A DNA stretch of 64,000 nucleotides from Streptomyces fumanus (GCF_014655295.1 NZ_BNBI01000004.1:248001-312000); one strand, 5' to 3'; positions 26,583-38,321 are shown, numbered from the stretch's first letter. The notes: generated by a model from the sequence alone, not told the origin. A program made the numbers and translations.

Positions 26583-27023
26583 TCACCCGGTGGGCCGGTA
26601 GTAGGCCGCTACGGGCCCGCGCGCCTCGTCGTGCAGGGCCGGACCGTCCTGCGGCACCGCCGGCCAGGCGCCCGACGCCGGGTTGAGCGCGACGAGTTGC
26701 TCGGTCGACAGCGCGTACACGACCCGGCCGATGCCGGAGCGGACGATGCCGCCGTCGCACATGCCGCACGGCTGGCAGCTCGTGTACAGGGTGGTACGGG
26801 CGGCCGTGTCCGGGGCGAGTTCGCGGGCCGCCCAGCGGGCGAGCTTCAGCTCCGGGTGGGCGGTGATGTCGCGGTCCCGACGGACCGTGTTGTGGGCTTC
26901 CGCGAGGACGGCGCCGTCCGGTCCGGCCAGAAGGGAACCGTACGGCGCGTCACCCAGGGTGACCGCATGGGCGGCGATGCCGATGGCGCGCCGCAGCAGG
27001 GCCTCGTCGGCCGAGGTGATCAT
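26583..27023 (-). CDS. Cytidine/deoxycytidylate-deaminase-family nucleoside deaminase
   Basis: This 146-residue enzyme has the zinc motifs of the CDA fold: THPELKLARWA (HPE in place of HAE) and TSCQPCGMCDGG (PCxxC). It resembles guanine deaminase/TadA-like small-molecule deaminases. ATG 27023 overlaps the stop of the upstream F420-type oxidoreductase (ATGA), so the two are co-translated. The substrate is probably a purine or other amidine base. Pairing with a luciferase-like oxidoreductase suggests a catabolic or modification step rather than tRNA editing. Confidence 0.85.
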   Translation of the reverse strand: MITSADEALLRRAIGIAAHAVTLGDAPYGSLLAGPDGAVLAEAHNTVRRDRDITAHPELKLARWAARELAPDTAARTTLYTSCQPCGMCDGGIVRSGIGRVVYALSTEQLVALNPASGAWPAVPQDGPALHDEARGPVAAYYRPTG

Positions 27024-27832
27024 GATCGAGTGCTCCAGTGGGTGGCCACGGTGGTGAGCGCCCGCCACGCCGCGTCGGGCCGGCGGGTCTCTTCCGGGTC
27101 TCCGTGGTAGGGGTCGAGTACGACGGTTTCGGCGCCCAGCAGGCGCAACTGGTCGAGATCGTCGAGGATCTGCTCGACGGTGCCGACGCCCGCGCACCGG
27201 TCGGGGGCGTCGACCGGCGCACCGGTGACACGCAGGGCGATACGCGGCGCGAACCCCGGCAGCGCGTGCCGCCGCAGAACCTCGCGCATGCGGGGAAGGG
27301 TCAGCCGCAGCGGATGCCAGGCGTCACCGAACCTCGCGGCACGCCGCAGGGCCGCCCCGCTGTGACCGCCGACCCAGACCGGAACGCCGCCCTCCCGGCG
27401 TCCCACCTGCCCGGCCTCCCGCAGGACGCCGAGACACTCGTCCGTCAGCCGGCCGCGCGCGCCGAACGGCACGCCCAGCGCCTCGAATTCCCGCCGGGCC
27501 CAGCCGACCCCCACCCCGAGGACGAACCGACCGCCGCTCAGCCCATGGAGGTTGGCCGCCATACGGGCCACCAGCAGGGGATGCCGGTACGGCAGGACGA
27601 GCACCGTCGTGCCCAGTCGCACCGTGGTGGTGAGACCGGCCAGCCACGACAGGGTGGTGAACGGCTCGTAGAACGGTTCCGGGTACCGCTCGGCCACGTC
27701 CGGGGTGACCGCCACATGGTCCGACACCATGAGGACGCCCAGGCCGAGGCCCTCCGCGAACCGCGCCCATTCCCGCAGGACACCGGGATCGGTCCCCGGG
27801 CCGAAGTTCGGTACATTGACGCCGAGTTGCAT
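27020..27832 (-). CDS. LLM-class F420/flavin-dependent oxidoreductase
   Basis: This 270-residue protein has the luciferase-like monooxygenase TIM-barrel pattern: MQLGVNVPNFGPGTDPGVLREWARFAEGLGLGVLMVSDHV, RLGTTVLVLPYRHPLLVARMAANLHGLSGGRFVLGVGVGW and a C-terminal TVEQILDDLDQL. The GVGVGW(A/N)..EF segment is typical of F420-dependent actinobacterial members. It is translationally coupled to the deaminase and divergent from an Lrp/AsnC regulator (start 27926). The substrate is unknown. Confidence 0.88.
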   Translation of the reverse strand: MQLGVNVPNFGPGTDPGVLREWARFAEGLGLGVLMVSDHVAVTPDVAERYPEPFYEPFTTLSWLAGLTTTVRLGTTVLVLPYRHPLLVARMAANLHGLSGGRFVLGVGVGWARREFEALGVPFGARGRLTDECLGVLREAGQVGRREGGVPVWVGGHSGAALRRAARFGDAWHPLRLTLPRMREVLRRHALPGFAPRIALRVTGAPVDAPDRCAGVGTVEQILDDLDQLRLLGAETVVLDPYHGDPEETRRPDAAWRALTTVATHWSTRS

Positions 27833-27925
27833 GGCCCGAGGCTATCCCGGTGATTACGCCCCACGGAACGGAATCTTCCAGGCGTATCCCCGACTCCGCC
27901 GTGAATCTGCTGCTACTTTCCTCCC

Positions 27926-28375
27926 ATGGCCGGGAATCTTGACCACGTCGACTGGGCGATCATCGAGGAGCTGCAACGGGAGGCCCGCATCTCCCTCAGC
28001 GAACTGGGCCGCCGTGTGAACCTCAGCCCGTCGGCCACCACCGACCGCGTCCGCAACCTGGAGGCCGCGGGCGTCATCACGGGCTACCGTGCCGAGATCG
28101 ACCTGGCCAAGGTCGGCTACCCCGTCCTCGCCGTGGTCCGCCTCAAATACCCGGGCAACCGCCACGAGCCGCTGCGCCGCCTGCTCGCCGAACGCCGCGA
28201 GATCCTGGAGTGCCTCCGGACCACCGGCAACGACTGCTACACCCTGAAGGTGGCCGCGACCTCCATGGAACACCTGGAGACCCTCATGGACGAACTCGCC
28301 GGCTTCGGCAGCACCACCACGAACGTCGTCTACAGCCAGACCCTCCCTTACCGAGGACCCATCGCCCCGAACTGA
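27926..28375 (+). CDS. Lrp/AsnC-family regulator
   Basis: This 149-residue protein has the AsnC-type helix-turn-helix (residues 8-60, WAIIEELQREARISLSELGRRVNLSPSATTDRVRNLEAAGVITGY) and a C-terminal RAM ligand-binding domain (about 70-145). The divergent oxidoreductase/deaminase operon, 93 bp away, is the likely target. A short GGAA-TC-TTCC palindrome lies in that spacer, at about 27871-27880. The effector, often an amino acid, is unknown. Confidence 0.9.
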   Translation: MAGNLDHVDWAIIEELQREARISLSELGRRVNLSPSATTDRVRNLEAAGVITGYRAEIDLAKVGYPVLAVVRLKYPGNRHEPLRRLLAERREILECLRTTGNDCYTLKVAATSMEHLETLMDELAGFGSTTTNVVYSQTLPYRGPIAPN

Positions 28376-28424
28376 ACGACCACCCCCCCGGGGCTGCGAC
28401 CGTCCGACGTCGGCAAAGTGCCGG

Positions 28425-31199
<2,775 letters not shown>

Positions 31200-32507
31200 T
31201 CAGCCGCCGCAGGCCGCGCGGATGCCGTAGAAGGCGGACAGATACTTGGCGTGATAGTCCGCGCTGGTGATACGGACGAAGGCTTCGTCCGCCGAACGCA
31301 GCGAGGAACCGGTGAGGTTGGCGCTGCCGGTGTACACGCGGGGCGTGATGTCACCGTTGTAGTCGCCGTCGATGAGTATCTCCTTGTTGTGCGGGCGTAC
31401 GTCGATGCCGGGGCCGTTGGGGATCGAGCACTTCCGGTGCTGGATGCCGGCGTTGTCGAGTGTCTTGACGACGTCCGCCTGCGCGGAGGCGTAGATGATG
31501 TCGATCCAGCAGCCCTTGGCGCGCAGCGCGGCGAGTTTGTCGGCCACCTGGATGCGTGAGTCGTTGAAATACAGCATCACGATGCGGATGTCGGTCTGGT
31601 GGCGCTTCCCGTCGGTGCCGGTGTAGCCGCATGACACCTCGTCCAGGGCGTTGACGATCGTGTCGGTGGCCGGGTTGTTGTACGAGGAGTCGCCGCGCGG
31701 GAAGAAGAAGGCGCGGTAGGTGGAGCCGGTGGGCGTGGAGAAATAGGCGTGGTTGTCGCCCCCGGCCAGGTGGCGGCCGGCGCGCAGTTGGCTGTGGTAG
31801 TCGGCGTAGCCGTCGTAGACGGTGCTGTCGACGAAGGTGACCGCGTCGTTGAAGGACTCGACCTTGTACCAGTCGGTGAGGTTGGACGAGGTCTGGAAGA
31901 CGACCTTGTTGTAGACGGTGTTGTCCGCGAACGGGCCGATCCTGGAGAAGAGGAAGAACTTGTTGTGGTTGTAGGCCGGGCCGGGCGGGGCCACGCTGAG
32001 GCAGCCGCGTTGGACGTCGTCGACGCCGTCGGCGTCCTCGTAGAGGTCGTCGCAGACCACGATCCACGAGGAGGAGGTGTCGTTGGTGCCCAGTGCCTTG
32101 CGCAGGGCCTGGTAGGCGGGGTTGGTGAACTCCTTGCCGTCGCCGTCGACATAGGTGGAGTCGTCCACGATGAGGCGGACGTCGACCCCGCGCTGGTGGG
32201 CCGCGAGCAGCGCGTCGGCCACCGCCTGGTCACGGAACTCGAACATGGAGCCGCGGATCTGCTGCCCGGCCGGGGTCGCGTCTATGAGCCGTATCAGTTG
32301 CGTGAAGACGGCTTCCTGCCGGTCGGCGCTGCCCAAGGGGTCGTTGAACACCGGCCCGTTGATCACGGGCTTGGTCGCCGCCGCGGCCGCGGTGGGCGTC
32401 GCCAGCACGGTACCCATCAGCAGCGCGAGCAGTGACATCAGGGTGCCGAGGAACAGGCAGCCGCGTCGGGACCGGCGCAGGGAAGCAGCCGGAAGGGTAT
32501 GGATCAT
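31200..32507 (-). CDS. Secreted phospholipase D-like protein
   Basis: This 435-residue protein starts at ATG 32507 after GGAGA. A signal peptide (SLRRSRRGCLFLGTLMSLLALLMG...) is cleaved near AAAA-TKP at residue 44. Two HKD-type motifs are visible: YNHNKFFLFSR in the first half and PHNKEILIDGDYNG in the second, the latter followed by GSANLTGSSL. The first motif lacks the usual Asp, so it is a divergent PLD-superfamily enzyme. The family cleaves phosphodiesters in lipids or nucleic acids; the target is unknown. ATG 32528 is a weaker alternative start. Confidence 0.85.
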   Translation of the reverse strand: MIHTLPAASLRRSRRGCLFLGTLMSLLALLMGTVLATPTAAAAATKPVINGPVFNDPLGSADRQEAVFTQLIRLIDATPAGQQIRGSMFEFRDQAVADALLAAHQRGVDVRLIVDDSTYVDGDGKEFTNPAYQALRKALGTNDTSSSWIVVCDDLYEDADGVDDVQRGCLSVAPPGPAYNHNKFFLFSRIGPFADNTVYNKVVFQTSSNLTDWYKVESFNDAVTFVDSTVYDGYADYHSQLRAGRHLAGGDNHAYFSTPTGSTYRAFFFPRGDSSYNNPATDTIVNALDEVSCGYTGTDGKRHQTDIRIVMLYFNDSRIQVADKLAALRAKGCWIDIIYASAQADVVKTLDNAGIQHRKCSIPNGPGIDVRPHNKEILIDGDYNGDITPRVYTGSANLTGSSLRSADEAFVRITSADYHAKYLSAFYGIRAACGG

Positions 32508-32864
32508 ATGGGGTGTCTCCGAAGGCATGAGGTCGTGGACCGGGTGAGGCGGTCCGTGGCTGCGGGTGCCGGACGCGGTCCGGTCGCAGGGGTGCGTGGC
32601 GCCAGGACGACGCCCGTGGAGGGAGAGCTTGCTGGGCGCCGCATTGTTTCGCAGCCCCGTTCGGGCACCGAAACAATGCCCGGCCCCGGTTTTTCCCCGC
32701 CCCGGACGCCTCGTGCTGCGTGGCCGCTTCGGCTTCGCGGGGTGAGGGGAGGCGGTGTGGCGGGGCGTCAGGAGCGGCCGGTTGTTCCGGAGACGGGGCC
32801 GGTGCGGTGGTGTGTGCCCGGAACGCGCCTCACCGCTGTGGCGATGACGTGTTGTGATGGTGCC
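32508..32864. other. Intergenic region with divergent promoters, no gene
   Basis: This stretch separates the PLD-like gene from the divergent AraC gene. GCATTGTTTCG and CGAAACAATGC at 32640-32681 form a near-perfect inverted repeat with about 20 bases between the arms, a candidate regulator site. I see no reading frame worth calling. Confidence 0.45.
32639..32681. promoter_or_regulatory. Long inverted repeat, candidate operator
   Basis: CGCATTGTTTCG on the left and CGAAACAATGCC on the right are inverted copies (core GCATTGTTTCG matches 11 of 11). They lie between the PLD-like and AraC genes. The unrelated STAND gene at 45055 has a similar CATTGTTC/GAACAATG pair upstream. Confidence 0.5.
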
Positions 32865-33272
32865 GTGACCAATGCTGTCGAAGAGTCCAACCGGCGTTTG
32901 CTCCGTGCCCGGGACGCCATGGACCGCGCCTATGCCCAGCCCTTGGACGTCCCGGCGCTTGCCCGTATAGCGCACGTGTCCCCGGCCCACTTCAGCCGCA
33001 CCTTTCGCGCCACGTTCGGTGAGACTCCGCACCGCTATCTGCAGCGGCGCAGGATCGAGCGCGCCATGTTCCTGCTGCGCGAGACGTCACGCAACGTCAC
33101 GGAGATCTGCTTCGACGTCGGCTTCGCCAGCCCCGGCACCTTCAGTCGCACGTTCCACGACATCGTCGGCTGCTCGCCGAGGCAGTACCGCAAGCAGGCC
33201 GTCACCACGAACGTGCCCACCTGCTTCACCATGGCCTGGACGCGGCCGGGCCCCGCACGGCCGGCCGACTGA
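32865..33272 (+). CDS. AraC-family regulator, DNA-binding domain only
   Basis: This 135-residue protein (142 if ATG 32844 is used) is little more than an AraC double helix-turn-helix: LDVPALARIAHVSPAHFSRTFRATFGETPHRYLQRRRIERAMFLLRET and VTEICFDVGFASPGTFSRTFHDIVGCSPRQYRK. A short tail ending TCFTMAWTRP follows, a feature of a common Streptomyces subfamily. The VOC gene 48 bp downstream is its likely partner. There is no effector domain, so control may be by abundance or the tail. Confidence 0.88.
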   Translation: MTNAVEESNRRLLRARDAMDRAYAQPLDVPALARIAHVSPAHFSRTFRATFGETPHRYLQRRRIERAMFLLRETSRNVTEICFDVGFASPGTFSRTFHDIVGCSPRQYRKQAVTTNVPTCFTMAWTRPGPARPAD

Positions 33273-33320
33273 GCAGTTCTGGACAAGTATTCGCGCGGCC
33301 CGACACCTAGCGTGGAGTCC

Positions 33321-33731
33321 ATGTTCACGGCCATCACACACTCGCAGATCTACGTCCTCGACCAGGACGAGGCCCTCGACTTCTACGTGGGCAAGCTCGG
33401 CATGGAAGTCGGCGCCGACGCCGACCTCGGCTTCATGCGCTGGCTCACCGTCAACGTGCCCGGCCGGCCCGACCGGCAGATCCTCTTGGAAGAACCCGGG
33501 CCGCCGCGTCTGCCGGAGGAGACCGCGCAGCAGGTCCGCGCTCTGCTGACCAAGGGCGCCGCCGGCGGGCATCTCATCCTGAGCACCGAGAACTGCCGCA
33601 AGACGTACGAGACCCTGCGCGGCAAGGGCGTCGACATCACCGAGGAGCCGACAGAACGCCCGTACGGCATCGACTTCGGCCTCAGGGACCCCTTCGGCAA
33701 CAGCATCCGTATCACCCAGCCGACAGCCTGA
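33321..33731 (+). CDS. VOC-family (glyoxalase-like) protein
   Basis: This 136-residue protein has the paired beta-alpha-beta units of the vicinal oxygen chelate fold, from ITHSQIYVLDQDEALDFYVGKLGMEV to PYGIDFGLRDPFGNSIRITQP. Metal-ligand positions (His near the start, Glu/His mid-protein, Asp or Glu in the last strand) are only partly evident. Members are glyoxalases, dioxygenases or antibiotic-binding proteins. It follows the AraC regulator on the same strand and the pair recurs in Streptomyces; the substrate is unknown. Confidence 0.87.
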   Translation: MFTAITHSQIYVLDQDEALDFYVGKLGMEVGADADLGFMRWLTVNVPGRPDRQILLEEPGPPRLPEETAQQVRALLTKGAAGGHLILSTENCRKTYETLRGKGVDITEEPTERPYGIDFGLRDPFGNSIRITQPTA

Positions 33732-33869
33732 CCCGGTACTCGGCTTCAGCGGGTGACCGTGACACGAGGCCGACGTCGACTGCGCCGATGCCCAAGGAAG
33801 ATCCCTGCCCGCTGTCATATCGCGCCTCGTGCACGAAGAGACCCGCCACGACACGACAGAGGAGAACCA

Positions 33870-34388
33870 GTGATCAGGACCATAATCACCACCGTTCTGG
33901 CGGCCGTGAGCGTCGCTGCCCTGACCTCAACCGCCGTACCCGGCGCCGCGCGGGCGGCCGGCGTCGACCGGGAGTCGGCGCATGCCGCCGGGACCACCGC
34001 TGCGGCTCCCGGGCCGGGAAGCGGGTCGACCGATGTGTCGCCGCAAGCCTGGACCGACTGTCCGCAGACGTATTTCTGCGTCTGGGTCGACGTCAACTAC
34101 CAGGGGCCCAGAGGCCAGTTCCAGGGCTCCAACGCCAGTTGGGGAATGTTCGACCAGGCTGCCTGCCGATCGGGCACCTGGCACGACTGCGCCTCGTCGG
34201 GCTTCAACAACGGAACGAGCGGCATGGGCGTCGTCGTCTGGGACGAATCGGGTCAGTACGGTCTTACCCGCTGCCTTCCGAAGGGCTGGCGTCACCCCAA
34301 CTTCACCCAGGTGCACTGGGAAGGCACCTCGACGCCCATCAACGACAGGATCTCCAGCAACGAGTGGTCCTGGAACTGCCACTACTGA
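33870..34388 (+). CDS. Secreted peptidase-inhibitor I36-like protein
   Basis: This 172-residue precursor starts at GTG 33870 after GAGGAGA. A signal peptide is cleaved near ARA-AGV (residue 30). A low-complexity spacer precedes a beta/gamma-crystallin-like domain (about 60-172) with CPQTYFCVWVDVNYQGPRGQFQG, typical of inhibitor family I36 (the Streptomyces metalloproteinase inhibitor SMPI). Conserved Cys pairs are present. Actual protease inhibition is inferred from the family. Confidence 0.8.
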   Translation: MIRTIITTVLAAVSVAALTSTAVPGAARAAGVDRESAHAAGTTAAAPGPGSGSTDVSPQAWTDCPQTYFCVWVDVNYQGPRGQFQGSNASWGMFDQAACRSGTWHDCASSGFNNGTSGMGVVVWDESGQYGLTRCLPKGWRHPNFTQVHWEGTSTPINDRISSNEWSWNCHY

Positions 34389-34425
34389 ACCGACCCGCCC
34401 GCGGACGGACGAGGGGCATTCGGTC

Positions 34426-35388
34426 ATGGAATCTCGGCGACGGACGACCGTCAGGGAAAGGGCAACCGCCCTCTTGGTGATCGCATGGGCCACGGTCCTG
34501 ATGTGCCTCGCCGGATGCGCCGCGGGTACGGCCTCCCGGCCGGACCCCGCGGCGCCCTCGGCGCGGACGCACGAGCGCGCGGCCGCCGTCCTCACCGTCG
34601 ACGCCACCACGCTGCGGCAGCGCTGGCGGCTGTTCAACGCCCAGCAACTGCTGGACCAGCGGTGCATGAGGAGACTGGGCCTGCGGTACTCGATCACGAG
34701 CGCGGGCCCGGAGCCGCCTTCCGGGGTCACCACGGCCGACGTACTCGGATCCAGCCCGTCGTCCGGTTACGGGGTGTCCCCGGAGAAGGGCGGGGTCTCG
34801 GGCGAACCCGCGCAGGACCGGTACGTGCGCTCCCTGCCCAGCGCCGAACGGGAACGCTACGTCACCGCTCTCAATGGACCGGCCGACCAGGCGGCCTCCC
34901 TGACACTGCCCAGTGGCGACAAGGGTTTCTACGCCACCGGCGGCTGCACGGCTCGGACACAGGCGTACTTGTACGGCAGTGTGCGCGCCGCGTTCGAGGA
35001 CATCCTCGTACCCCAGGACGTGAACGGACTCTTCACCGGATACCTGGCCCACGACCGGCGGTACGGGACGGCGCTCGGCCAGTGGCAGCGGTGCATGGTG
35101 GCGTACGGGAGCACGGCACGGACCCCCGCGGCCTTGATCCAGTCGCTGAGGGCCGAGGCGGCGCGGCACACGAGTCCCGCAGCGCTCGACCGCCACCAGC
35201 GCGCGGTCGCGACGGCGGACCGGCGATGCGACGCCAGGAGCGGCCTGCGCGCCACGCTCGCGGCCCGGCGTGCGGCCTTCCTGCGACAGCAGCCCCGATC
35301 GGTGCTGTCACGGCTGGAGGGTGTGTGGCGGATCAGACAGCAAGCGCTCCAGCGAGCGGCGCTTCAGCGGTGTCGTCCGTGCCGGTGA
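34426..35388 (+). CDS. Lipoprotein of unknown function
   Basis: This 320-residue protein has a lipobox (VLMCLAGCAAG, lipidated Cys at about residue 32) after a basic n-region. The mature part is helical and Arg/Ala-rich with paired Cys residues (QRCMRRLGLRY, GGCTART, QRCMVAY, DRRCDAR) that may form disulfides. The QxxxxRCMxxxG pattern is seen in uncharacterised Streptomyces lipoproteins. No catalytic motif is visible. It begins 37 bp after the I36-like gene and may be co-transcribed with it. Confidence 0.75.
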   Translation: MESRRRTTVRERATALLVIAWATVLMCLAGCAAGTASRPDPAAPSARTHERAAAVLTVDATTLRQRWRLFNAQQLLDQRCMRRLGLRYSITSAGPEPPSGVTTADVLGSSPSSGYGVSPEKGGVSGEPAQDRYVRSLPSAERERYVTALNGPADQAASLTLPSGDKGFYATGGCTARTQAYLYGSVRAAFEDILVPQDVNGLFTGYLAHDRRYGTALGQWQRCMVAYGSTARTPAALIQSLRAEAARHTSPAALDRHQRAVATADRRCDARSGLRATLAARRAAFLRQQPRSVLSRLEGVWRIRQQALQRAALQRCRPCR

Positions 35389-35454
35389 CCACCGCCGCGC
35401 ACTCCGGTCGCATCAGGCGCCCTCGCCTCGCTGTGCCGGCGCGTGGCGGTGCGG

Positions 35455-36480
35455 TCAGGTCACGCGTGCTCTCGCATCGAGGATGCTCCGTGCGGTCGCG
35501 AGCACGGCCTGCTCCGGCGGGCGCGGTGCCCAACCGAGCACGCGCTGCGCCTTGGCGTTCGTCGCGTCGCGTGGGATGCCGAGCATCGACAGGCTCAGGC
35601 GGACGTCGTCGTCGAACACGGCGGCGATGCGCACGATCCAGTCGGGGACGGTCCTGGTGGGGACCTTGCGCGCGGCGTCCCCGAGCCCGTTCCGCAGCGT
35701 CCGCGCCATCTCGGAAAGGGTCATCAGCCCGGCAGTCGCGATGAAGCGTTCGCCTGCGGCGCTGGTGTGCGTCATCGCGCGCACGTGGAGATCGGCGACG
35801 TCGCGGGCATCGACGATCCCGACCGTGGCCCGCGGCAGCACGGGGACGCCTCCGTCGAGCAGTCGCGCGATCGCCCCCACGGAGGTGCCGTAGTCGCTAC
35901 TGAGTACCGGCCCGAGTATGCCGGTCGGATTCACGACCGCCAGTTCGAGGCCCGCACGGTCCGCGAAGTCCCACGCGGCGCGCTCGGCGAGGGTCTTGGA
36001 CTTGGCGTACGCGGTCACGCCGCGGCCGGTGAGGTCGGTCCAGACCGTCTCGTCGTAGGGCGTGGTCGTCGGTGCGTGCCCGTAGTCGATCGCCGCCAAC
36101 GACGAGGTCAGCACGACCCGCTGGACGCCGCCGCGCAGTGCGGCGCGCAGCACGCGTACCGTGCCGTCGCGGGCCGGCACGATCAGGTCGCTCTCGTCGG
36201 CGGGCGGTGCGGCGGGGAAGGGCGAGGCGACGTGCAGTACGTGATCGCAGCCGGCGACAGCGGCGTCCCATCCCTCGTCCGCGGTGAGATCCGCCCGCAC
36301 GGTCTCGACGTCGGTCGCGGCCGTGCCGCCGCCCGCGGCGACCATCGAACGGACGCGGTCGGCGCCGCGCTCGGAGCGCACGGTGGTGCGCACCTGGAAG
36401 CCGTCCTGCAGCAGGCGCAGGACGCAGTGCGCGCCGAGGAAGCCGCTGCCGCCGGTGACGAGCACTCGGGAGTCCGTCAT
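35455..36480 (-). CDS. NAD(P)-dependent SDR/dihydroflavonol-reductase-like protein
   Basis: This 341-residue extended SDR has the Rossmann motif VLVTGGSGFLGAHCVL and the catalytic YAKSK after a Ser segment (VVLTSSLAAIDY). It resembles dihydroflavonol 4-reductase/cinnamoyl-CoA reductase-like enzymes that reduce aldehydes or ketones. Its ATG overlaps the stop of the upstream TetR gene (ATGA), so regulator and enzyme are made together. A perfect palindrome before the TetR gene should control both. Confidence 0.88.
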   Translation of the reverse strand: MTDSRVLVTGGSGFLGAHCVLRLLQDGFQVRTTVRSERGADRVRSMVAAGGGTAATDVETVRADLTADEGWDAAVAGCDHVLHVASPFPAAPPADESDLIVPARDGTVRVLRAALRGGVQRVVLTSSLAAIDYGHAPTTTPYDETVWTDLTGRGVTAYAKSKTLAERAAWDFADRAGLELAVVNPTGILGPVLSSDYGTSVGAIARLLDGGVPVLPRATVGIVDARDVADLHVRAMTHTSAAGERFIATAGLMTLSEMARTLRNGLGDAARKVPTRTVPDWIVRIAAVFDDDVRLSLSMLGIPRDATNAKAQRVLGWAPRPPEQAVLATARSILDARARVT

Positions 36481-37094
36481 GACCGGTTCCTCTTCTCTTC
36501 CGTGCCGGTATCGGAGAGCCGGCCGTCCGTCCTGATCGCCGCCCACACCGCGGTGAAGCCCGCGCGGCAGCGGCTGTCGAACTCTTCGGGCTCGCGCGAC
36601 ACGGCCTCCATGGTCGTGGCCGCCAGGGCGCCCACCGTGGCCACGAGGAACTCGAGGGGCTGGTCGGCGAAGGGCCCACCGGCCTGTGCCTCCGCGAAGA
36701 GCGCGTCCGCGCCCTGCATCGCGGCGACACCGTCACGACGCGTCTGGTCGGTCAGCTCATGGGATGCCTCGATCAGCATCAGCACGCGCTGCTTGTCGGG
36801 GTCGGCCGCTCCCCATCGGATCCACCGCCGCCAGCCCTCCCAGGCGCGTTCCCGCAAGGGGCCGTCGGAGATGGGCGGCTCGACCACCGCGGCGGCGAGG
36901 TCGCGCTTCAGGTGCAGGTACAGCCCGTTGAGCAGCGCCGTCTTCGTCGGGAAGTAGTTGAACAACGAGCCGACCGAGAGTCCCGCCTCGGCCGCGATCG
37001 ACGCGGTCGGCGCCGCCAGCCCGTCGCGTGCGATCGCCCGTGTCGCACCCTCCAGCACCGCCGCGCGGCGCTGGTCGCTCAATGTCCGTGGCAT
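36477..37094 (-). CDS. TetR-family repressor
   Basis: This 205-residue regulator has a TetR helix-turn-helix (residues 8-55, RRAAVLEGATRAIARDGLAAPTASIAAEAGLSVGSLFNYFPTKTALLNGLYLHLK) and a C-terminal helical ligand domain with Trp-rich WEGWRRWIRWG. It is co-translated with the reductase at 35455-36480. The 26-bp palindrome 12-37 bp upstream of its start is almost certainly its operator, so it represses its own operon. Confidence 0.92.
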   Translation of the reverse strand: MPRTLSDQRRAAVLEGATRAIARDGLAAPTASIAAEAGLSVGSLFNYFPTKTALLNGLYLHLKRDLAAAVVEPPISDGPLRERAWEGWRRWIRWGAADPDKQRVLMLIEASHELTDQTRRDGVAAMQGADALFAEAQAGGPFADQPLEFLVATVGALAATTMEAVSREPEEFDSRCRAGFTAVWAAIRTDGRLSDTGTEEKRNRS

Positions 37095-37105
37095 CGACAA
37101 CCCCT

Positions 37106-37131
37106 TAAACGACTGAGTGGTCAGTCGTTTA
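37106..37131. promoter_or_regulatory. TetR operator, perfect 11-bp inverted repeat
   Basis: TAAACGACTGA and TCAGTCGTTTA flank the 4-base centre GTGG just upstream of the TetR start. The divergent quinone-oxidoreductase gene (start 37350) lies more than 200 bp away, so the main target is the TetR-reductase operon. Confidence 0.85.
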
Positions 37132-37349
37132 TAGCACCGTTGACGGCGAGCCGGTACCTCAACTGCCCGCGAACGACCGCGGATTGCCGGTGTCCGGCGT
37201 CGCGGTCCGGCGTTCCGGGCGGGGATTGCGCCGCCACCGCGATACGTGTACTGCGCAAGTACGGAGCTAGGGTGTAACCGGGGCCGTAGGCGCTCTCCAG
37301 GGGAAGCGCAGTGACCACCGGGGGGAAGAAGAGAAGGAGAACTCAGCAC

Positions 37350-38321
37350 GTGAGCAGTACTTCGACCACATCGCGCGCCCTGTTCCTCGAAGAGTTCGGC
37401 AGTCTGCCGAGGCTCGGGGAACGCACCGTGCCCGAGCCGCGCCCCGGGTACACCCTTGTCCGGGTGGCGGCGGCCACCGCCGCCCATCTGGATCTCAACA
37501 TCCTCGACGGGCAGTTCGGCATCCTGCCCGAGCTGCCGTTCGTTCCCGGCACTCAGGGCAGCGGCTACGTCCTCGCCTCGGACACCCACCCCGAGGGTGC
37601 CCTGGTGCGGCTGCGCGGTGAGGGGATCGGCCTCCACCGTGACGGCGCCTGGGCCGAGCACGCGCTCGTGCCGGACGCGGCCGTCGAGGTCATGCCCGAG
37701 GGCACCGACCCCGCGCTGGCCTGCGTCTACTTCTCCCCGGTCGGCACCGCCTGGGCGACCGTCCACACGATCGCCCAGGTACGGCCGGGGGAGCGGGTGC
37801 TGGTCACCGGCGCGTCCGGCGCGGTCGGTGCCGTGGCCGTGCAGCTCGCGGCGCGGGCCGGCGCGGAGGTGATCGGCGCGGTCGGCCGCCCGGCGAAGCT
37901 GCCGCACGTACCCGGCGTCGCCAAGGCGCTGCTCGCCTCCGACCTCTCCGAGGAGGCGATCGGCGGCAAGGTCGACGTACTGATCGACACGGTCGGCGGC
38001 ACGATCCTGCGTGACGCCCTCACCCTGGTCCGCCCGCGTGGCCGGGCCGCGCTCCTCGGTTACACGGCCGGCCGTGAACTCACCCTGGACCTCGCGGACT
38101 TCTTCCTCGCCGACGTCTCCCTCCTGCCCGTGAACATGATGACCCGCACCCCGGAGGTCGCCCCCGAGGTGCTGCGCCTGCTGCCGGACCTGTCCTCGGG
38201 TGCGCTGACGCTGCCGTACGAGCGCTATCCGATGGACGCGCTCGGCGAGGCGGTGGAGCGGCTCCGCTCGGGTACGGCGGTGGGCAAGATCGTGCTCGAC
38301 ATGGAGTCCGCCGGCCGCTGA
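37350..38321 (+). CDS. Quinone-oxidoreductase-type MDR protein
   Basis: This 323-residue protein starts at GTG 37350 after GAAGGAG. It has an N-terminal GroES-like domain (about 15-115) and a nucleotide-binding domain with VLVTGASGAVGAVAVQLAARAGAEVIGAVG. It lacks the zinc-ligand Cys/His set of alcohol dehydrogenases, so it fits the NADPH:quinone reductase branch. The end is a TAVGKIVLDM motif typical of that branch. No partner gene is obvious, and a strong terminator follows. Confidence 0.88.
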   Translation: MSSTSTTSRALFLEEFGSLPRLGERTVPEPRPGYTLVRVAAATAAHLDLNILDGQFGILPELPFVPGTQGSGYVLASDTHPEGALVRLRGEGIGLHRDGAWAEHALVPDAAVEVMPEGTDPALACVYFSPVGTAWATVHTIAQVRPGERVLVTGASGAVGAVAVQLAARAGAEVIGAVGRPAKLPHVPGVAKALLASDLSEEAIGGKVDVLIDTVGGTILRDALTLVRPRGRAALLGYTAGRELTLDLADFFLADVSLLPVNMMTRTPEVAPEVLRLLPDLSSGALTLPYERYPMDALGEAVERLRSGTAVGKIVLDMESAGR

